A stretch of 64,000 nucleotides of DNA from Candidatus Raymondbacteria bacterium RIFOXYA2_FULL_49_16 (GCA_001789205.1 MFYT01000109.1:1-64000), one strand, 5' to 3'; positions 46,269-55,394 are shown, numbered from the stretch's first letter. A program made the numbers and translations. The notes: a model not told the origin generated them from the letters alone.

Positions 46269-47308
46269 AGCACCGTCACATTTTCACCCGTACGAAGGGA
46301 TTTGAGTTGCTGGATCTTTTTCTCGGCAAGCAGCCGTTTTTTGATGTTGTCCTTGACCGATTCAATGGATCGCGAAACCAAGTACGGATCGGACAACGCT
46401 TTGATTATCTGGTATCCAAACATGGTTTTCACCGGTCCGGCGATTTGCCCCTTTTTAAGCGAAAAAACAACCGCGTCAAACTCCGGAATCATGTCTCCCT
46501 TGTTGAATTCGCCAAGGTCGCCTCCCTGTTTGGCCGTTGGCCCTTCAGAATATTTACGGGCGAGCGCCGCGAAATCAGCCCCTTTCTTTGCCTTTTCGGC
46601 AACATCCTCGGCCTTTTTCCGCACCAGGTCGCGTTCACTTTTGACCTTGGCAATAAGTGCCTCACCGGCAAGCGAAGAGTTCTTCCGCTTCACCAAGTTG
46701 TCGAAGGAGAGCATCTTCTGCTCGGGAATGTCGCGGTCAGGCGCGATAAAGAGAATATGCGCGGCCCGCATCTTCTCCGCCTGGAACTCAGACGCATGGG
46801 CGGAATAGTAGGCCTGCGTCTCGCTGTCCGGAACGGCTATATCTTCGAAAAGCTTGTCACGGGTCTTTTCCATCACCATGATGTCGCGGATATTTTTTCT
46901 GAATTCCTGAGCGGAAATCTTCTGCTCGGTAAGATAACGGCCAAAGGTTTCCTCGTCCATGATGCCATTCGTCTTCTTCAATAAGTCGATTTTGGTGTTC
47001 AATTCCTCGTCAGACACGGTTATGGCCAGTGCAGCCGCCTTTTTCAGGATAATGATCTTGTCGATGATGCCGTCGAGAAACTGGCGCCGCATGTCCTCGA
47101 GCGCCGCTCCTTGGGGCCGGACAAACGTGGTATCCACCTTGCGATAGACGGAAACATACCGGTCTATCATCTGTTCTATATCGCGGACATACACCTTTTC
47201 ACCAGCAACGGTAGCGGCTACCGGAGGCTCCTTTTTTGCGCACATGGAAACCATGCACGCGCACCATGCGGCCGCGGCAAGCAGGAATGACCGTGCCCTT
47301 GTATTCAT
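46250..47308 (-). CDS. SurA/PpiC-type peptidyl-prolyl isomerase (exported foldase), copy 1
   Basis: I start at ATG 47308 (MNTRARSFLL), which has AAAGGAAG upstream; the longer reading from 47353 lacks a ribosome site. A signal peptide with a possible lipobox (AAAAWCACMVSMCA) leads into a SurA N-terminal-like helical chaperone domain (DMRRQFLDGIIDKIIILKKA). A parvulin domain follows, split by a helical insert (AAHILFIAPDRDIPE ... AARKYSEGPTAKQGGDLGEFNKGDM ... FGYQIIKA). Such proteins assist outer-membrane and exported protein folding. A paralogue is encoded immediately upstream. Confidence 0.9.
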   Translation of the reverse strand: MNTRARSFLLAAAAWCACMVSMCAKKEPPVAATVAGEKVYVRDIEQMIDRYVSVYRKVDTTFVRPQGAALEDMRRQFLDGIIDKIIILKKAAALAITVSDEELNTKIDLLKKTNGIMDEETFGRYLTEQKISAQEFRKNIRDIMVMEKTRDKLFEDIAVPDSETQAYYSAHASEFQAEKMRAAHILFIAPDRDIPEQKMLSFDNLVKRKNSSLAGEALIAKVKSERDLVRKKAEDVAEKAKKGADFAALARKYSEGPTAKQGGDLGEFNKGDMIPEFDAVVFSLKKGQIAGPVKTMFGYQIIKALSDPYLVSRSIESVKDNIKKRLLAEKKIQQLKSLRTGENVTVLWNYKD

Positions 47309-47319
47309 AATGACTTCCT

Positions 47320-48375
47320 TTATTTGTTTATGGTATATCGTTTGACCTTCCATTTTTTCTCGAGCGACTCCATCTTCGACGCCTCAACACCCGCGCGCAG
47401 CTGCGCCTCAATAGCGGACGCGACTTCGTCGAGCGCCTGAATACGCGAGAGCGTATCGGAATGCGCCTTGATTATATGATAGCCGAATTCTGTGGTCACG
47501 ATGCCACTCACTTCACCGTTGCGCAGGGCAAAGGCCGCGGCCTCAAACGGCGCGGTCATGACCCCTTTTCGTACAGTACCCAACCGGCCGCCCTCTGCCG
47601 CTGTTCCGTCCTGCGAATACTTCCTGGCAAAAGCGGCAAAATCGCCGCCATTGAGCACTGAATCGCGGATAGCAACGAGTTTCGCCTTCCGCGCCTCGCA
47701 TTCACGCGCCACTGCCGCGTCCAGGGATTCAGGAGGAATGCCCGACCGTGCGCATTCAGTCCTAATACTGGTAAGGCCCCGGTCAGGCATGTCGCGGTCT
47801 GGAGCGTTGATGAGTATATGACTGATTGTAATCTCACAAATACGGTACTTTTCCCTGTCCCGCTCATAGGTGCGGGCCACCAGGGAGTCTGGGACAGTGA
47901 TTTCGCCGATGTACTCGGCGCGTATTTTCTCCGCGAGCAGTATGTCTCTGAGATGGGCGTTGTACTCGTCGAGAGTCCAGCCGTCCGCTGCCAAGGCATC
48001 GGCAAAGGCCTTTTCGTCATCGTTATAGATGCCTGAACAGATGATGAGAAAGCGTTCGCGAACTTCGCTATCAAAAACCAGGGTTTTCCGTTTCTGCGCC
48101 ATTTTCACAAATATCGCGGACACCACCATATCAGAAAGCGTGCTATTCCACACTGTCTCCCGCTCAATCGGGGAAAAAGTCTTGTCCGGTGAAAACCTGC
48201 GGATCTGCCGTTCATAACGGTTGACCGCGGTATCGACTTCAGCGCGGGTAACGTATCCCGCTTTGCTCTCAGCCAGCACACCGGGAGGCCGTTTCGAAAA
48301 AGCGCAGGCCGATGCCGCGATACCGCAGACCACGGCGCAGACGAGGGGGATGACCCCGAGATTATTCCTCTTCAT
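47320..48375 (-). CDS. SurA/PpiC-type peptidyl-prolyl isomerase lipoprotein, copy 2
   Basis: The start is taken at ATG 48375 (MKRNNLGVIPLV), overlapping the upstream regulator gene by 14 bases; the longer reading would lie further inside that gene. A lipoprotein-like signal ends at ASAC. The plan matches the neighbour: a SurA-like N-terminal domain, then a parvulin domain (HILINAPDRDMP ... FARKYSQDGTAAEGGRLGTVRKG ... FGYHIIKAHSD). The inserted helical segment between the two halves of the parvulin domain is shared with copy 1, so the pair arose by tandem duplication. Confidence 0.88.
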   Translation of the reverse strand: MKRNNLGVIPLVCAVVCGIAASACAFSKRPPGVLAESKAGYVTRAEVDTAVNRYERQIRRFSPDKTFSPIERETVWNSTLSDMVVSAIFVKMAQKRKTLVFDSEVRERFLIICSGIYNDDEKAFADALAADGWTLDEYNAHLRDILLAEKIRAEYIGEITVPDSLVARTYERDREKYRICEITISHILINAPDRDMPDRGLTSIRTECARSGIPPESLDAAVARECEARKAKLVAIRDSVLNGGDFAAFARKYSQDGTAAEGGRLGTVRKGVMTAPFEAAAFALRNGEVSGIVTTEFGYHIIKAHSDTLSRIQALDEVASAIEAQLRAGVEASKMESLEKKWKVKRYTINK

Positions 48376-49489
48376 CGTCGACAAAGGCAACCAGCCACTC
48401 CCGGGTAAGAAGGGCCTTTTCAAGTTTTTTTTCAGCATAAGCAATAGATATTTGTTTGTGCGACAAGTGTGTTGTCGCGGTTATTTTCTCGTCAACATCA
48501 ATGAGACCATTGTTCTTCAGTTCGTCCACATGGTCAAGGTTGATGTGGCGGCCCATACCGGCTTTTTCAAGGGCCACTTCGAGCACGGGCTTGGTGAGGG
48601 TGATATGCCCGGTGTTGCCACGCATTCCCCGCTCCCTGCCAGCGGCAAGCAGCAGCCGGGAAAAAGCGCACGCTTCCTCGCTCAGCGTTTCGCCGGGAAG
48701 GGTTTTCCCGTTGTAATGTGCGAGCAGATACTCGAAAAAAAGCTGGAGAATATCGTGTTTCTTGATCACTACCATGTCTCTGCCCTTGCTGCTCTTGCCA
48801 ATGACGATCAGTTCCTTGAGAATAAGTTCGGTGAGGATTTTATCGACATCGCCGCCAGAAATGCCGATAGCGTATAACGATTCTTCTTTGATGAGCTCGA
48901 GAGGAATGGCAATAGAGCCGGAACTTTCCGAGATATAGTTATCGGCCAGGAGAAGGATAAGATTGACCACCCCGCCCATATTGTCTGAAATCAGGTTCTC
49001 ACTGTTTTTGTACAGGGTATCGCGCAGCCGTTTGACTACCATTTCAATGACCGAGACCAGCCACGACGGTATTTTTGTATACGTGTCATCGAGAACAGTG
49101 CGATCAATGGCAAGTGCGGTGCAGTCTTCGATCACCTGCGCGGTCGCCGACCGGGGCATGGCAAGGAGCAGGGACATTTCACCCAATACGCTGCCAGGTC
49201 CCAGTATGGCAAGTTCAATGGTCTTTGCGCCTTCCTGTTTGAGCACTTTGACCTTGCCGGTTTTGATGATGAACATTTCCGTGGTAGTATCACCTTCGAT
49301 AAAAATGAGCGATCCGCGTTTGAAAGAACGCTGGTGCTTTGCCGCGGTAGCGCTTTGTGAATGGAGACCAGTGCCGGCTGGCTGGGCCGCCTGCCCGCCG
49401 CCCGCGGGAGGCTGCTGCGGCTGGGTCCGGATCAGCCCGGGACGGGCGCCGGTTTTAAGTTTACCCGAGGGGGTATCGAACCGCATCAT
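48362..49489 (-). CDS. Cyclic nucleotide-binding domain regulator, copy 2
   Basis: The 375-residue protein starts with a ~50-residue Gln/Pro/Ala-rich linker, then a cNMP-binding domain (~55-170) with the phosphate-cassette pattern GEMSLLLAMPRSATA (Glu and Arg retained, so ligand binding is possible). The remaining ~190 residues include two helical, winged-helix-like parts (for example ALEKAGMGRHINLDHVDELKNNGLI). It is not the standard Crp length of ~230. It overlaps copy 1 by 4 bases and the foldase gene downstream by 14. It may sense cAMP or c-di-nucleotides; DNA binding is likely but unproven. Confidence 0.83.
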   Translation of the reverse strand: MMRFDTPSGKLKTGARPGLIRTQPQQPPAGGGQAAQPAGTGLHSQSATAAKHQRSFKRGSLIFIEGDTTTEMFIIKTGKVKVLKQEGAKTIELAILGPGSVLGEMSLLLAMPRSATAQVIEDCTALAIDRTVLDDTYTKIPSWLVSVIEMVVKRLRDTLYKNSENLISDNMGGVVNLILLLADNYISESSGSIAIPLELIKEESLYAIGISGGDVDKILTELILKELIVIGKSSKGRDMVVIKKHDILQLFFEYLLAHYNGKTLPGETLSEEACAFSRLLLAAGRERGMRGNTGHITLTKPVLEVALEKAGMGRHINLDHVDELKNNGLIDVDEKITATTHLSHKQISIAYAEKKLEKALLTREWLVAFVDDEEE

Positions 49490-50490
49490 GGTTTTTTCTG
49501 CTCCCCTTCGGTCTCAAGCCTGAATTTCCCGATCCACGATTTCACCTTTTTGATCCTGTACAGACTGCGCCGGTCGTAGAGTATGCCTTCTTCGTCACCG
49601 TACATACCGGGCAGGGCGGCTGAAAGAATACCCTTTTTCTCAAATTCCTTGATGGCGCTACGGTTGGTCTTTTCATCGCCAAAATCAAGCGCGGAAAAAG
49701 GAAGAAAATATCCATCCGCGGTCTGCTTGCCGTGCTTCTGCGCCACATAGGCGATATTGCCGAGGAATTCGTGCTGTGGATCAGTGAGGTCAGCGCCCAT
49801 GATCTCCTTGCCCTGCGCCTTGAGCTTCCTGAATTCGACAAAAAGCTTGAGCGCTTCGGCATCGGCGACCGTGACCAGGGTATCGCCTTCGGTGTCCTTT
49901 TCAAGGACTGCCAGCGTTCGCTTCTGGAGGCTTTCAAGAGCCGCGCGCACCGCTTTGTTCGACATGCGCGTGGTAAACATGGAGAAATTGAGCAGATGAT
50001 TGAACGGCAGAAACACCTTGTCTTTGGCGCCTTTACCGTACCGTTGGAGCATAAGCGCCACCATGCTCGCTGCGGCGCACTCGCGGTCTCGGACCAGGGA
50101 CTTTCCCACACGCGTATTGGCGTCGCGCAGGCGCGAGGTAACGATCTTGACAATGGACCTGAGCCAAAGCGGCACCTTTTCCATGATAGAGTCGAACACA
50201 AGACGGTTGATGACCATGACCTTGGTCGGTTTGACCGCGCGGACCGTCGCGGAACGGGGCATATTGTCGAGTAGGGCCATCTCCCCGATCATGGCGCCGG
50301 TCCCCAGCTTTGCCAGCTGGATGGCACCCTCGTCCGTATTTTTCAGGACACACACCTCCCCTTCCTGGACCACGAACATCTCGTTGCCGCGTTCGCCTTC
50401 CTTGAAAAGGTCTTCGTTCACCTTATAGACTTTTTCCTGCCGTATTACCGGCCGCTGTCCTGTTTTAAGCGTCCCGCTGTCACCAAGCAT
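49486..50490 (-). CDS. Cyclic nucleotide-binding domain regulator, copy 1
   Basis: The 334-residue protein has a cNMP-binding domain at about residues 20-135 (DLFKEGERGNEMFVVQEGEVCVL ... GEMALLDNMPRSATV). A C-terminal half follows with two winged-helix-like segments (MSNKAVRAALESLQKRTLAVLE and NRSAIKEFEKKGILSAAL). It is a tandem paralogue of the next gene: the linker at the N-terminus (SGTLKTGQRPVI against SGKLKTGARPGL) and the cassette are nearly the same. It begins one base after trxB ends, so both are in the same run. Confidence 0.85.
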   Translation of the reverse strand: MLGDSGTLKTGQRPVIRQEKVYKVNEDLFKEGERGNEMFVVQEGEVCVLKNTDEGAIQLAKLGTGAMIGEMALLDNMPRSATVRAVKPTKVMVINRLVFDSIMEKVPLWLRSIVKIVTSRLRDANTRVGKSLVRDRECAAASMVALMLQRYGKGAKDKVFLPFNHLLNFSMFTTRMSNKAVRAALESLQKRTLAVLEKDTEGDTLVTVADAEALKLFVEFRKLKAQGKEIMGADLTDPQHEFLGNIAYVAQKHGKQTADGYFLPFSALDFGDEKTNRSAIKEFEKKGILSAALPGMYGDEEGILYDRRSLYRIKKVKSWIGKFRLETEGEQKKP

Positions 50491-51426
50491 TCATCCCTCG
50501 TGTGATTCAAGATACCGTTGCGCGTCGAGCGCTGCCATGCAGCCGCTTCCCGCAGCGGTAATCGCCTGCCGGTACCGGCTGTCTTGCACGTCACCGCAGG
50601 CGAACACACCCTCGGCGCTTGTTACCGTTGAGCTTGGTACGGTCACGATATATCCTGTCTCGTTCAATTTGATTTGTCCTTCGATAAACGCGGTGTTGGG
50701 TGTATGGCCAATGGCATAGAAGATGCCGTTTACCGGAATTTCCCGCGTTGCGCCGGAAACCACGTCCTTCAGGACCGCCCCCTCAACCTTCTGCGTCCCG
50801 AGCGCATCGACTAATACGGTGTTCCAGAGTAGCGTTATTTTCGGGTGTTCCATGGCGCGCTTCACCATGATCTGCGATGCCCGCAAAGCATCGCGGCGGT
50901 GGACAATATAGACCATGCTGGCAAAATTCGTAAGATAACTCGCCTCTTCGACGGCGGAATCGCCGCCACCCACAACAAGGAGTTCCTTGTTGCGGAAAAT
51001 AGGCAGTGCGCCGTCGCAGACCGCGCAGGCTGAAATGCCCCGGTTCCACAACCGCTCTTCCGCAGGCACATGCATGCGCTTGGCCACAGCGCCGGTGGCG
51101 ATAATGACCGCGTGCGCCTGCACTTCGGTGTCACCCTTGACCATGAGCGGGGCATGGGCGCAATCAATCGCCAGCACATCTTCAGGGACCATGCGTGCGC
51201 CGTATTTGACCGCTTGCTGTTTCATGCGTTCGACAAGCTCGGGACCTGTTATACCATCGGGAAATCCGGGAAAATTCTCCACTTCCGTGGTGGTAGTGAG
51301 TTGTCCGCCCGCGGAGCCGCCCGCCATGACACCCTCAAAGACAACAGGGTTCAGGTTTGCGCGGGCGCAATAGACTGCCGCGGTGAGTCCGGCCGGACCG
51401 CTTCCGATGATTACAACCTTTTCCAC
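50491..51426 (-). CDS. trxB: Thioredoxin reductase
   Basis: The FAD motif [14 protein letters not shown], the redox CAVCDGA, the NADPH motif [12 protein letters not shown] and the C-terminal [10 protein letters not shown] define TrxB. I prefer the GTG at 51426, which has AAGGAAC upstream and starts two residues before the FAD motif; an ATG at 51459 would add 11 residues and deepen the overlap with rfbB. TrxB reduces thioredoxin with NADPH and thus also feeds DsbD, encoded at 37264-38934. The gene lies between rfbB and the tandem cNMP regulators. Confidence 0.94.
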   Translation of the reverse strand: MEKVVIIGSGPAGLTAAVYCARANLNPVVFEGVMAGGSAGGQLTTTTEVENFPGFPDGITGPELVERMKQQAVKYGARMVPEDVLAIDCAHAPLMVKGDTEVQAHAVIIATGAVAKRMHVPAEERLWNRGISACAVCDGALPIFRNKELLVVGGGDSAVEEASYLTNFASMVYIVHRRDALRASQIMVKRAMEHPKITLLWNTVLVDALGTQKVEGAVLKDVVSGATREIPVNGIFYAIGHTPNTAFIEGQIKLNETGYIVTVPSSTVTSAEGVFACGDVQDSRYRQAITAAGSGCMAALDAQRYLESHEG

Positions 51427-52400
51427 GAACTGTTCCTTTCCTTGAGCGGCCGCCACCATGCTTCATTTTCCCGGTACCACGCCACAGTCTCGGCGAGTCC
51501 ATTTTCAAAGGTGTATGCCGGTTTCCAGCCCAATCGCCCCATGATCTTGGAAGCGTCAATCGCGTACCTGAAATCGTGGCCGGGCCGGTCAACGACATAT
51601 TCGATATACGATTCGTCTTTGCCCATGAGACGCAGGATTTCCCGGGCGATGTCGATGTTTGTCCATTCGTTCAGGCCGCCGATGTTATATACCTCTCCCT
51701 CGCGTCCCTTTTGCAGAACCGTGAATATGGCGCTGCAATGGTCTCGCACATGCAGCCAGTCGCGTATATTTTCTCCCTTGCCATAGATGGGGATTCTTTT
51801 ATTTTCCATGAGATTGGTGATGAGCAATGGTATCAGTTTTTCCGGAAATTGCAGCGGGCCATAATTATTTGAACACCGGGTTATGGTCCCCGGAAATTTA
51901 AACGTATGGAAATACGATCTGACCAACATATCAGAGGCGGCCTTGCTTGCCGAGTAAGGGGAATTGGGCGCAAGAGGGGTTTGTTCGGTGAACAAACCGC
52001 CATTGCGTTCGAGCGAACCATACACCTCATCGGTTGACACATGAACAAAACGGGGGATCTTCTTTTTTCGCGCGGTTTCGAGCAGCAGATGAGTGCCTAA
52101 AACATTGGTCTGGGTAAAAATCAGTGGTCCAGTGATACTTTTATCCACATGGGATTCGGCGGCAAAGTGTACTACCGCCCCAATGCCGGTCATCGCGTTT
52201 TCAACCGTCTCCGGGTCGTTAATGGTACCTTGAATGAAAGTATATCTTTGATTGCCACTGATAGAAGACAGGTTTTCGGCATTACCCGCATAAGTAAGGG
52301 AATCTAAATTGACGATCTGTATATCTTTTTCTTTTTCAAGGACATGCAGAATAAAATTTGAACCGATAAATCCGCATCCACCAGTGACTAACAATCGCAT
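51411..52400 (-). CDS. rfbB: dTDP-glucose 4,6-dehydratase
   Basis: The start at ATG 52400 ([16 protein letters not shown]) fits AGGGG upstream; the longer reading to 52514 lacks homology. The 329-residue SDR has GGCGFIGS, the RfbB hallmarks [28 protein letters not shown] and YSASKAASD (Tyr-xxx-Lys). The enzyme converts dTDP-glucose to dTDP-4-keto-6-deoxyglucose for rhamnose or other deoxysugars of the cell surface. rfbA, rfbC and rfbD are not in the window. The 94-bp gap to panB contains promoter-like TTGCCT/TATCTT and TTTACT/TATTAC pairs. Confidence 0.94.
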   Translation of the reverse strand: MRLLVTGGCGFIGSNFILHVLEKEKDIQIVNLDSLTYAGNAENLSSISGNQRYTFIQGTINDPETVENAMTGIGAVVHFAAESHVDKSITGPLIFTQTNVLGTHLLLETARKKKIPRFVHVSTDEVYGSLERNGGLFTEQTPLAPNSPYSASKAASDMLVRSYFHTFKFPGTITRCSNNYGPLQFPEKLIPLLITNLMENKRIPIYGKGENIRDWLHVRDHCSAIFTVLQKGREGEVYNIGGLNEWTNIDIAREILRLMGKDESYIEYVVDRPGHDFRYAIDASKIMGRLGWKPAYTFENGLAETVAWYRENEAWWRPLKERNSSWKRL

Positions 52401-52494
52401 TGACGCCCCTTGATCATGTAATATATTCTCATGAAAATGTAGTAAAAAGATACAGATAAATTCTAGAATAAGGCAAGGTAAATAGCCTGCCCAT

Positions 52495-53268
52495 TCAGCG
52501 GTAGCTTTCTTCATTTAAAGGATAGGCGCCTGAACGCACATCGCAGGCAAAAGTCGCACACCCGTCTATCATCTCTTTTTTTAGTCCTTTATAATGCCGG
52601 ACAAATTTCGGCTTGAATTTGGTGAAAATTCCCAGAAGATCGTTGAAGACTAAAACCTGGCCATCGCATTCCTTTCCAGCGCCAATGCCAATAGTAGGTA
52701 TGAAAAGCTCTTGGGTAATGGTTTTTGCAAGCGCCGCGGACATGCATTCAAGCACAATGGCAAAACACCCCGCGTCCTGTATCTGGCGCGTCTCTTCCCG
52801 CAATCGGGCGGCCTCGACACTGTCCTTTCCCCGGACTTTGTATTCCGTCGCGGTCTGCGGCAAGACCCCAGCATGCCCCATGACTGGAATTCCCGCGTTA
52901 ACAAGCGATTTGATGACAGGAACGTTACACCCTTCTATCTTGACCGCGGCGCAACCGGTGTCAATAAGCGTTTGCGCGTTCCGCATGGCGCTCTCCGGGG
53001 TATCGTATGTTTGAAAAGGCATGTCACACACGATAAAGGCCTGGGGCGCTCCCCGGACAACCGCCTTGAGGTGGTGTTCCATGTCAGCGAGCGTAACCTC
53101 GCGGGTGGTCTGGTACCCGAGAACCGTGACACCGAGCGAATCGCCCACCAGCACAATATCAGCGCTGGCCGCGTGGACCGCCTCGGCTGAAGCCGAATCG
53201 TAGGCCGTGATCATGACGATCTTTCGGGCCTTCTCTTTCTTTTCACGGAAGACAGCGGTGGAAATCAT
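52495..53268 (-). CDS. panB: 3-methyl-2-oxobutanoate hydroxymethyltransferase
   Basis: The 257-residue protein carries the PanB motifs MITAYDSASAEAVHAA, DIVLVGDSLG, DMPFQTY, AVKIEG and PVMGHAGVLPQ, and the FIPTIGIGAG stretch. PanB makes ketopantoate from 2-oxoisovalerate and methylene-THF, the first step to pantothenate and CoA. It overlaps the deoxynucleoside kinase gene by 4 bases. panC and panD are not nearby. A folate enzyme (folK) is encoded in the same run, which is reasonable because PanB uses a folate cofactor. Confidence 0.95.
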   Translation of the reverse strand: MISTAVFREKKEKARKIVMITAYDSASAEAVHAASADIVLVGDSLGVTVLGYQTTREVTLADMEHHLKAVVRGAPQAFIVCDMPFQTYDTPESAMRNAQTLIDTGCAAVKIEGCNVPVIKSLVNAGIPVMGHAGVLPQTATEYKVRGKDSVEAARLREETRQIQDAGCFAIVLECMSAALAKTITQELFIPTIGIGAGKECDGQVLVFNDLLGIFTKFKPKFVRHYKGLKKEMIDGCATFACDVRSGAYPLNEESYR

Positions 53269-53933
53269 TTCTTCACATGGGTAAGTGGCTTGAAATAACG
53301 CGTACCTTTGCCGCCCTTGTTCAACTCTTTAAGGATTTCATCAAACTCTTCGGCATTGCGCACAAAATCTATTTCCGTGGCATCAACAATGAGCACGGGC
53401 GCGTCAGTGTAATTGAAAAAGAAATGGTTATAGGCTTCGTTGACCGATTCGATATACTCGGGTTCGAGCGATGATTCGTAGGTCCGGTTGCGCTCCCTGA
53501 CATTTTTGAGCAGCCGCTTGCCGGTTGCCTGGAGATATATAATGAAATCGGGCTTGGGAATATGGGTCTCGAGGATCTCCGCGACGCGATCGTAGAGTGA
53601 AAACTCGTTTTCATTGAGGTTAAGGTTGGCGAAAATCCGGTCTTTTGCGAACATGTAGTCCGAAACCACGATCTGATGAAAAAGGTCTTTCTGGCCTATT
53701 TCTAGTTGCTGCCGGTATCGTGAGAGCAGAAAGAAAAGCTGCGTCTGGAACGCATAGCGGCCACGGTCATTGTAAAATTTCTGTATGAACGGGTTTTCCT
53801 CCACCTCCTCGAGAATAAGCTTGGCAGTAAGACGGGCTGCAAGCAGTGAGGCGAATGAGGTTTTTCCCGCTCCAATAGCCCCTTCAACGGCAAGATAATG
53901 GATCTGTTTGAGAAAATCGCCCTGCTGTTTCAT
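53265..53933 (-). CDS. Deoxynucleoside kinase (dAdo/dGuo kinase type)
   Basis: The 222-residue kinase shows the P-loop VEGAIGAGKTSF, the substrate motif LEEVEENPFIQKFY, the DRIF motif (equivalent of the DRS/ERS box) and a LID region (LKNVRERNRTYESSLEPEYIESV). These define the deoxyadenosine/deoxyguanosine kinase family, which salvages deoxynucleosides. It overlaps folK by 4 bases and panB by 4 bases. The arrangement folK, kinase, panB is a metabolic mixture but is tightly coupled. Together with the dGTPase it suggests active control of purine dNTP pools. Confidence 0.9.
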   Translation of the reverse strand: MKQQGDFLKQIHYLAVEGAIGAGKTSFASLLAARLTAKLILEEVEENPFIQKFYNDRGRYAFQTQLFFLLSRYRQQLEIGQKDLFHQIVVSDYMFAKDRIFANLNLNENEFSLYDRVAEILETHIPKPDFIIYLQATGKRLLKNVRERNRTYESSLEPEYIESVNEAYNHFFFNYTDAPVLIVDATEIDFVRNAEEFDEILKELNKGGKGTRYFKPLTHVKK

Positions 53934-54424
53934 AGTTCGCCGATCTCCTGGCTGCGTACGTGCGCGGGCGCGGCCTCAAGAAGCTCTGAAACGGTCTTTT
54001 GAAGGAGTGGGTGAAAAAGGTCGGGTTTGATGTCGTTCAGGGGTCTAAGCACGAAAAGACGGTTTGGCAATTCGGGGTGTGGAACGGTGAGATCGCCAGC
54101 TTTCAGGATATTTGAATCATAGATGAGGATATCAAGATCAATGAGGCGGGGAAGTTTCTCACCCTTTCCCGAAGTGCGCCCAAGGTCAGCCTCGATGCGC
54201 TGCAACGCGTGGAGAAGATCAGTTGGTTCGAGGTCGGTCATGACTTCAACAGCGCCATTAATGAATTTTCCAGGACCGCCGCCCTGGACTGGAGCGGATT
54301 CGTAGTTGCGGGATTTACGCAACACAGTACCTATTCCCCTCTCAAAAATCGCTGAAAGCGCGCTCTGGATATTAGCCAGCCGGTCACCCTGGTTTGAACC
54401 ATACCCAATATAGGCGATAGCCAT
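53930..54424 (-). CDS. folK: 2-amino-4-hydroxy-6-hydroxymethyldihydropteridine pyrophosphokinase
   Basis: The 164-residue protein has the HPPK signature GYGSNQGDRLANIQ at the N-terminus, GGGPGKFINGAVEV, and the LPRLIDLDILIYD block with the Asp metal ligands, then VPHPELPNRLFVLRPL. FolK transfers pyrophosphate from ATP to the pterin in folate synthesis. GGAGACC upstream is the ribosome site. It heads the run folK-kinase-panB. The other folate genes are not in this window. Confidence 0.95.
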   Translation of the reverse strand: MAIAYIGYGSNQGDRLANIQSALSAIFERGIGTVLRKSRNYESAPVQGGGPGKFINGAVEVMTDLEPTDLLHALQRIEADLGRTSGKGEKLPRLIDLDILIYDSNILKAGDLTVPHPELPNRLFVLRPLNDIKPDLFHPLLQKTVSELLEAAPAHVRSQEIGEL

Positions 54425-54500
54425 GAGCGAGGTCTCCTTCCAGAAATAAGATACCTTTTGGGCCAGGGTGAATTCAACATATCAAGATTCATTATTTTTA

Positions 54501-54529
54501 TTGCCAGATTAAATGTAGAATATTAGATT
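54501..54529 (+). promoter_or_regulatory. Sigma70-like promoter of the acidic-protein gene
   Basis: TTGCCA (54501-54506), 17 bases, TAGATT (54524-54529); the AAAGGAGG ribosome site (54549-54556) and ATG 54565 follow. Confidence 0.62.
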
Positions 54530-54564
54530 TCATAAATAAAGGACAGCGAAAGGAGGAAAAACAC

Positions 54565-54786
54565 ATGTCCGGTACCAATTACGAGAACGAAAAAAGTCCC
54601 TTCACCCCTTCGGGCGATCTGGAGGATGAAAGCAATCTAAACGAGATACTGATGGATCTTAACGAAGACGATGATGAAGACGGTGAAAACGACATCGCCG
54701 AAATCAGCGAGATCGAGGAGATCGACAGCGAATCCGATGATTTGGAAGAAGACGAACTCGACGAAGATGGCGAAGAATTTAATTGA
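54565..54786 (+). CDS. Very acidic small protein (73 aa)
   Basis: A strong promoter and a perfect AAAGGAGG ribosome site precede the ATG, so the gene is real. About 45% of residues are Asp or Glu (33 of 73, one Lys), in runs such as NEDDDEDGEND and EEIDSESDDLEEDELDEDGEE. The protein is probably disordered. It resembles in composition the acidic tail of the RNA polymerase delta subunit and other nucleic-acid mimics or ribosome-associated acidic proteins. No family can be assigned from this sequence. It is divergent from folK. Confidence 0.8.
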   Translation: MSGTNYENEKSPFTPSGDLEDESNLNEILMDLNEDDDEDGENDIAEISEIEEIDSESDDLEEDELDEDGEEFN

Positions 54787-54948
54787 CGCCCGTTTGCTGA
54801 AGGCGCTCTGATACGGGGGCATACGCAGACGCTATTAGGTATTTCTTGTTTTCTTCAGACAATCCTCCAGACAAAGTTGCAACGCAATTCAAGGCAACTG
54901 GCTAGGTCTTTGTGTTTATTGCAGTTATTGTAGTTTTTTTTTAATATG

Positions 54949-54977
54949 TTGACATTTCATTGAATTTAATATATTTT
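54949..54977 (+). promoter_or_regulatory. Strong promoter placing transcription at the ATG (leaderless)
   Basis: A perfect TTGACA (54949-54954), 17 bases, TATTTT (54972-54977), then six bases to the ATG at 54984. An upstream in-frame ATG (54960) lies inside the spacer and cannot be transcribed from here. Confidence 0.7.
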
Positions 54978-54983
54978 ATATAT

Positions 54984-55394
54984 ATGCGGGGTATTAATCG
55001 CTTAAGTTGTGAAATGAGGGGTTCACTCCTTTCCGTTGCGATTACTGGAGACCTTGAAACCGGCGATCTTATCAATTTTTCCTACAAAGTCATGCGTCAA
55101 CTGGATCGGATCCGCGCCCCGTTCTTTGCCTTGATCAATATTCATGAGGCAACACTTACTATTCTCGAAGGTCTTGAAGGAAAAATCAGCAAGCAGTTCA
55201 ATGATTTGGCACGTGAAAAAAAAACCATTGCCATTGCCTATGTACTTCCGCCGGAAATGTGCAAATTCTACCTAAAGAGAAAATGCCCTGAGAGCATCAG
55301 AGTATTTGAAGATTCGATCGCTGCCATGCATTGGCTCGAAAGCTTGGGCTTAACGACCGAAAAAAACGCCTCTTCCCTTGCCCAGTTTGCCTGA
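54984..55394 (+). CDS. Small protein of unknown function (SpoIIAA/STAS-like features)
   Basis: The start MRGINRLSCEMRG is chosen from the promoter position; the mRNA would begin at the ATG, as no Shine-Dalgarno is present. The 136-residue protein has beta-alpha alternation (LLSVAITGDLETGDLINFSYKVM, PFFALINIHEATLTI, KTIAIAYVLPPEMCKFYL, SIRVFEDSIAAMHWLESLGL) similar in outline to SpoIIAA-like/STAS proteins. The final part FEDSIAAMHWL is typical of that group. The phosphorylatable Ser of true anti-sigma antagonists is not evident. The role is unknown. Confidence 0.72.
   Translation: MRGINRLSCEMRGSLLSVAITGDLETGDLINFSYKVMRQLDRIRAPFFALINIHEATLTILEGLEGKISKQFNDLAREKKTIAIAYVLPPEMCKFYLKRKCPESIRVFEDSIAAMHWLESLGLTTEKNASSLAQFA

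Noticed and set aside
54787-54948. Small RNA or terminator after the acidic-protein gene
   Set aside because: Only an imperfect CCCGT/ACGGG pairing with a long loop and no T-run; nothing more to support an RNA gene.
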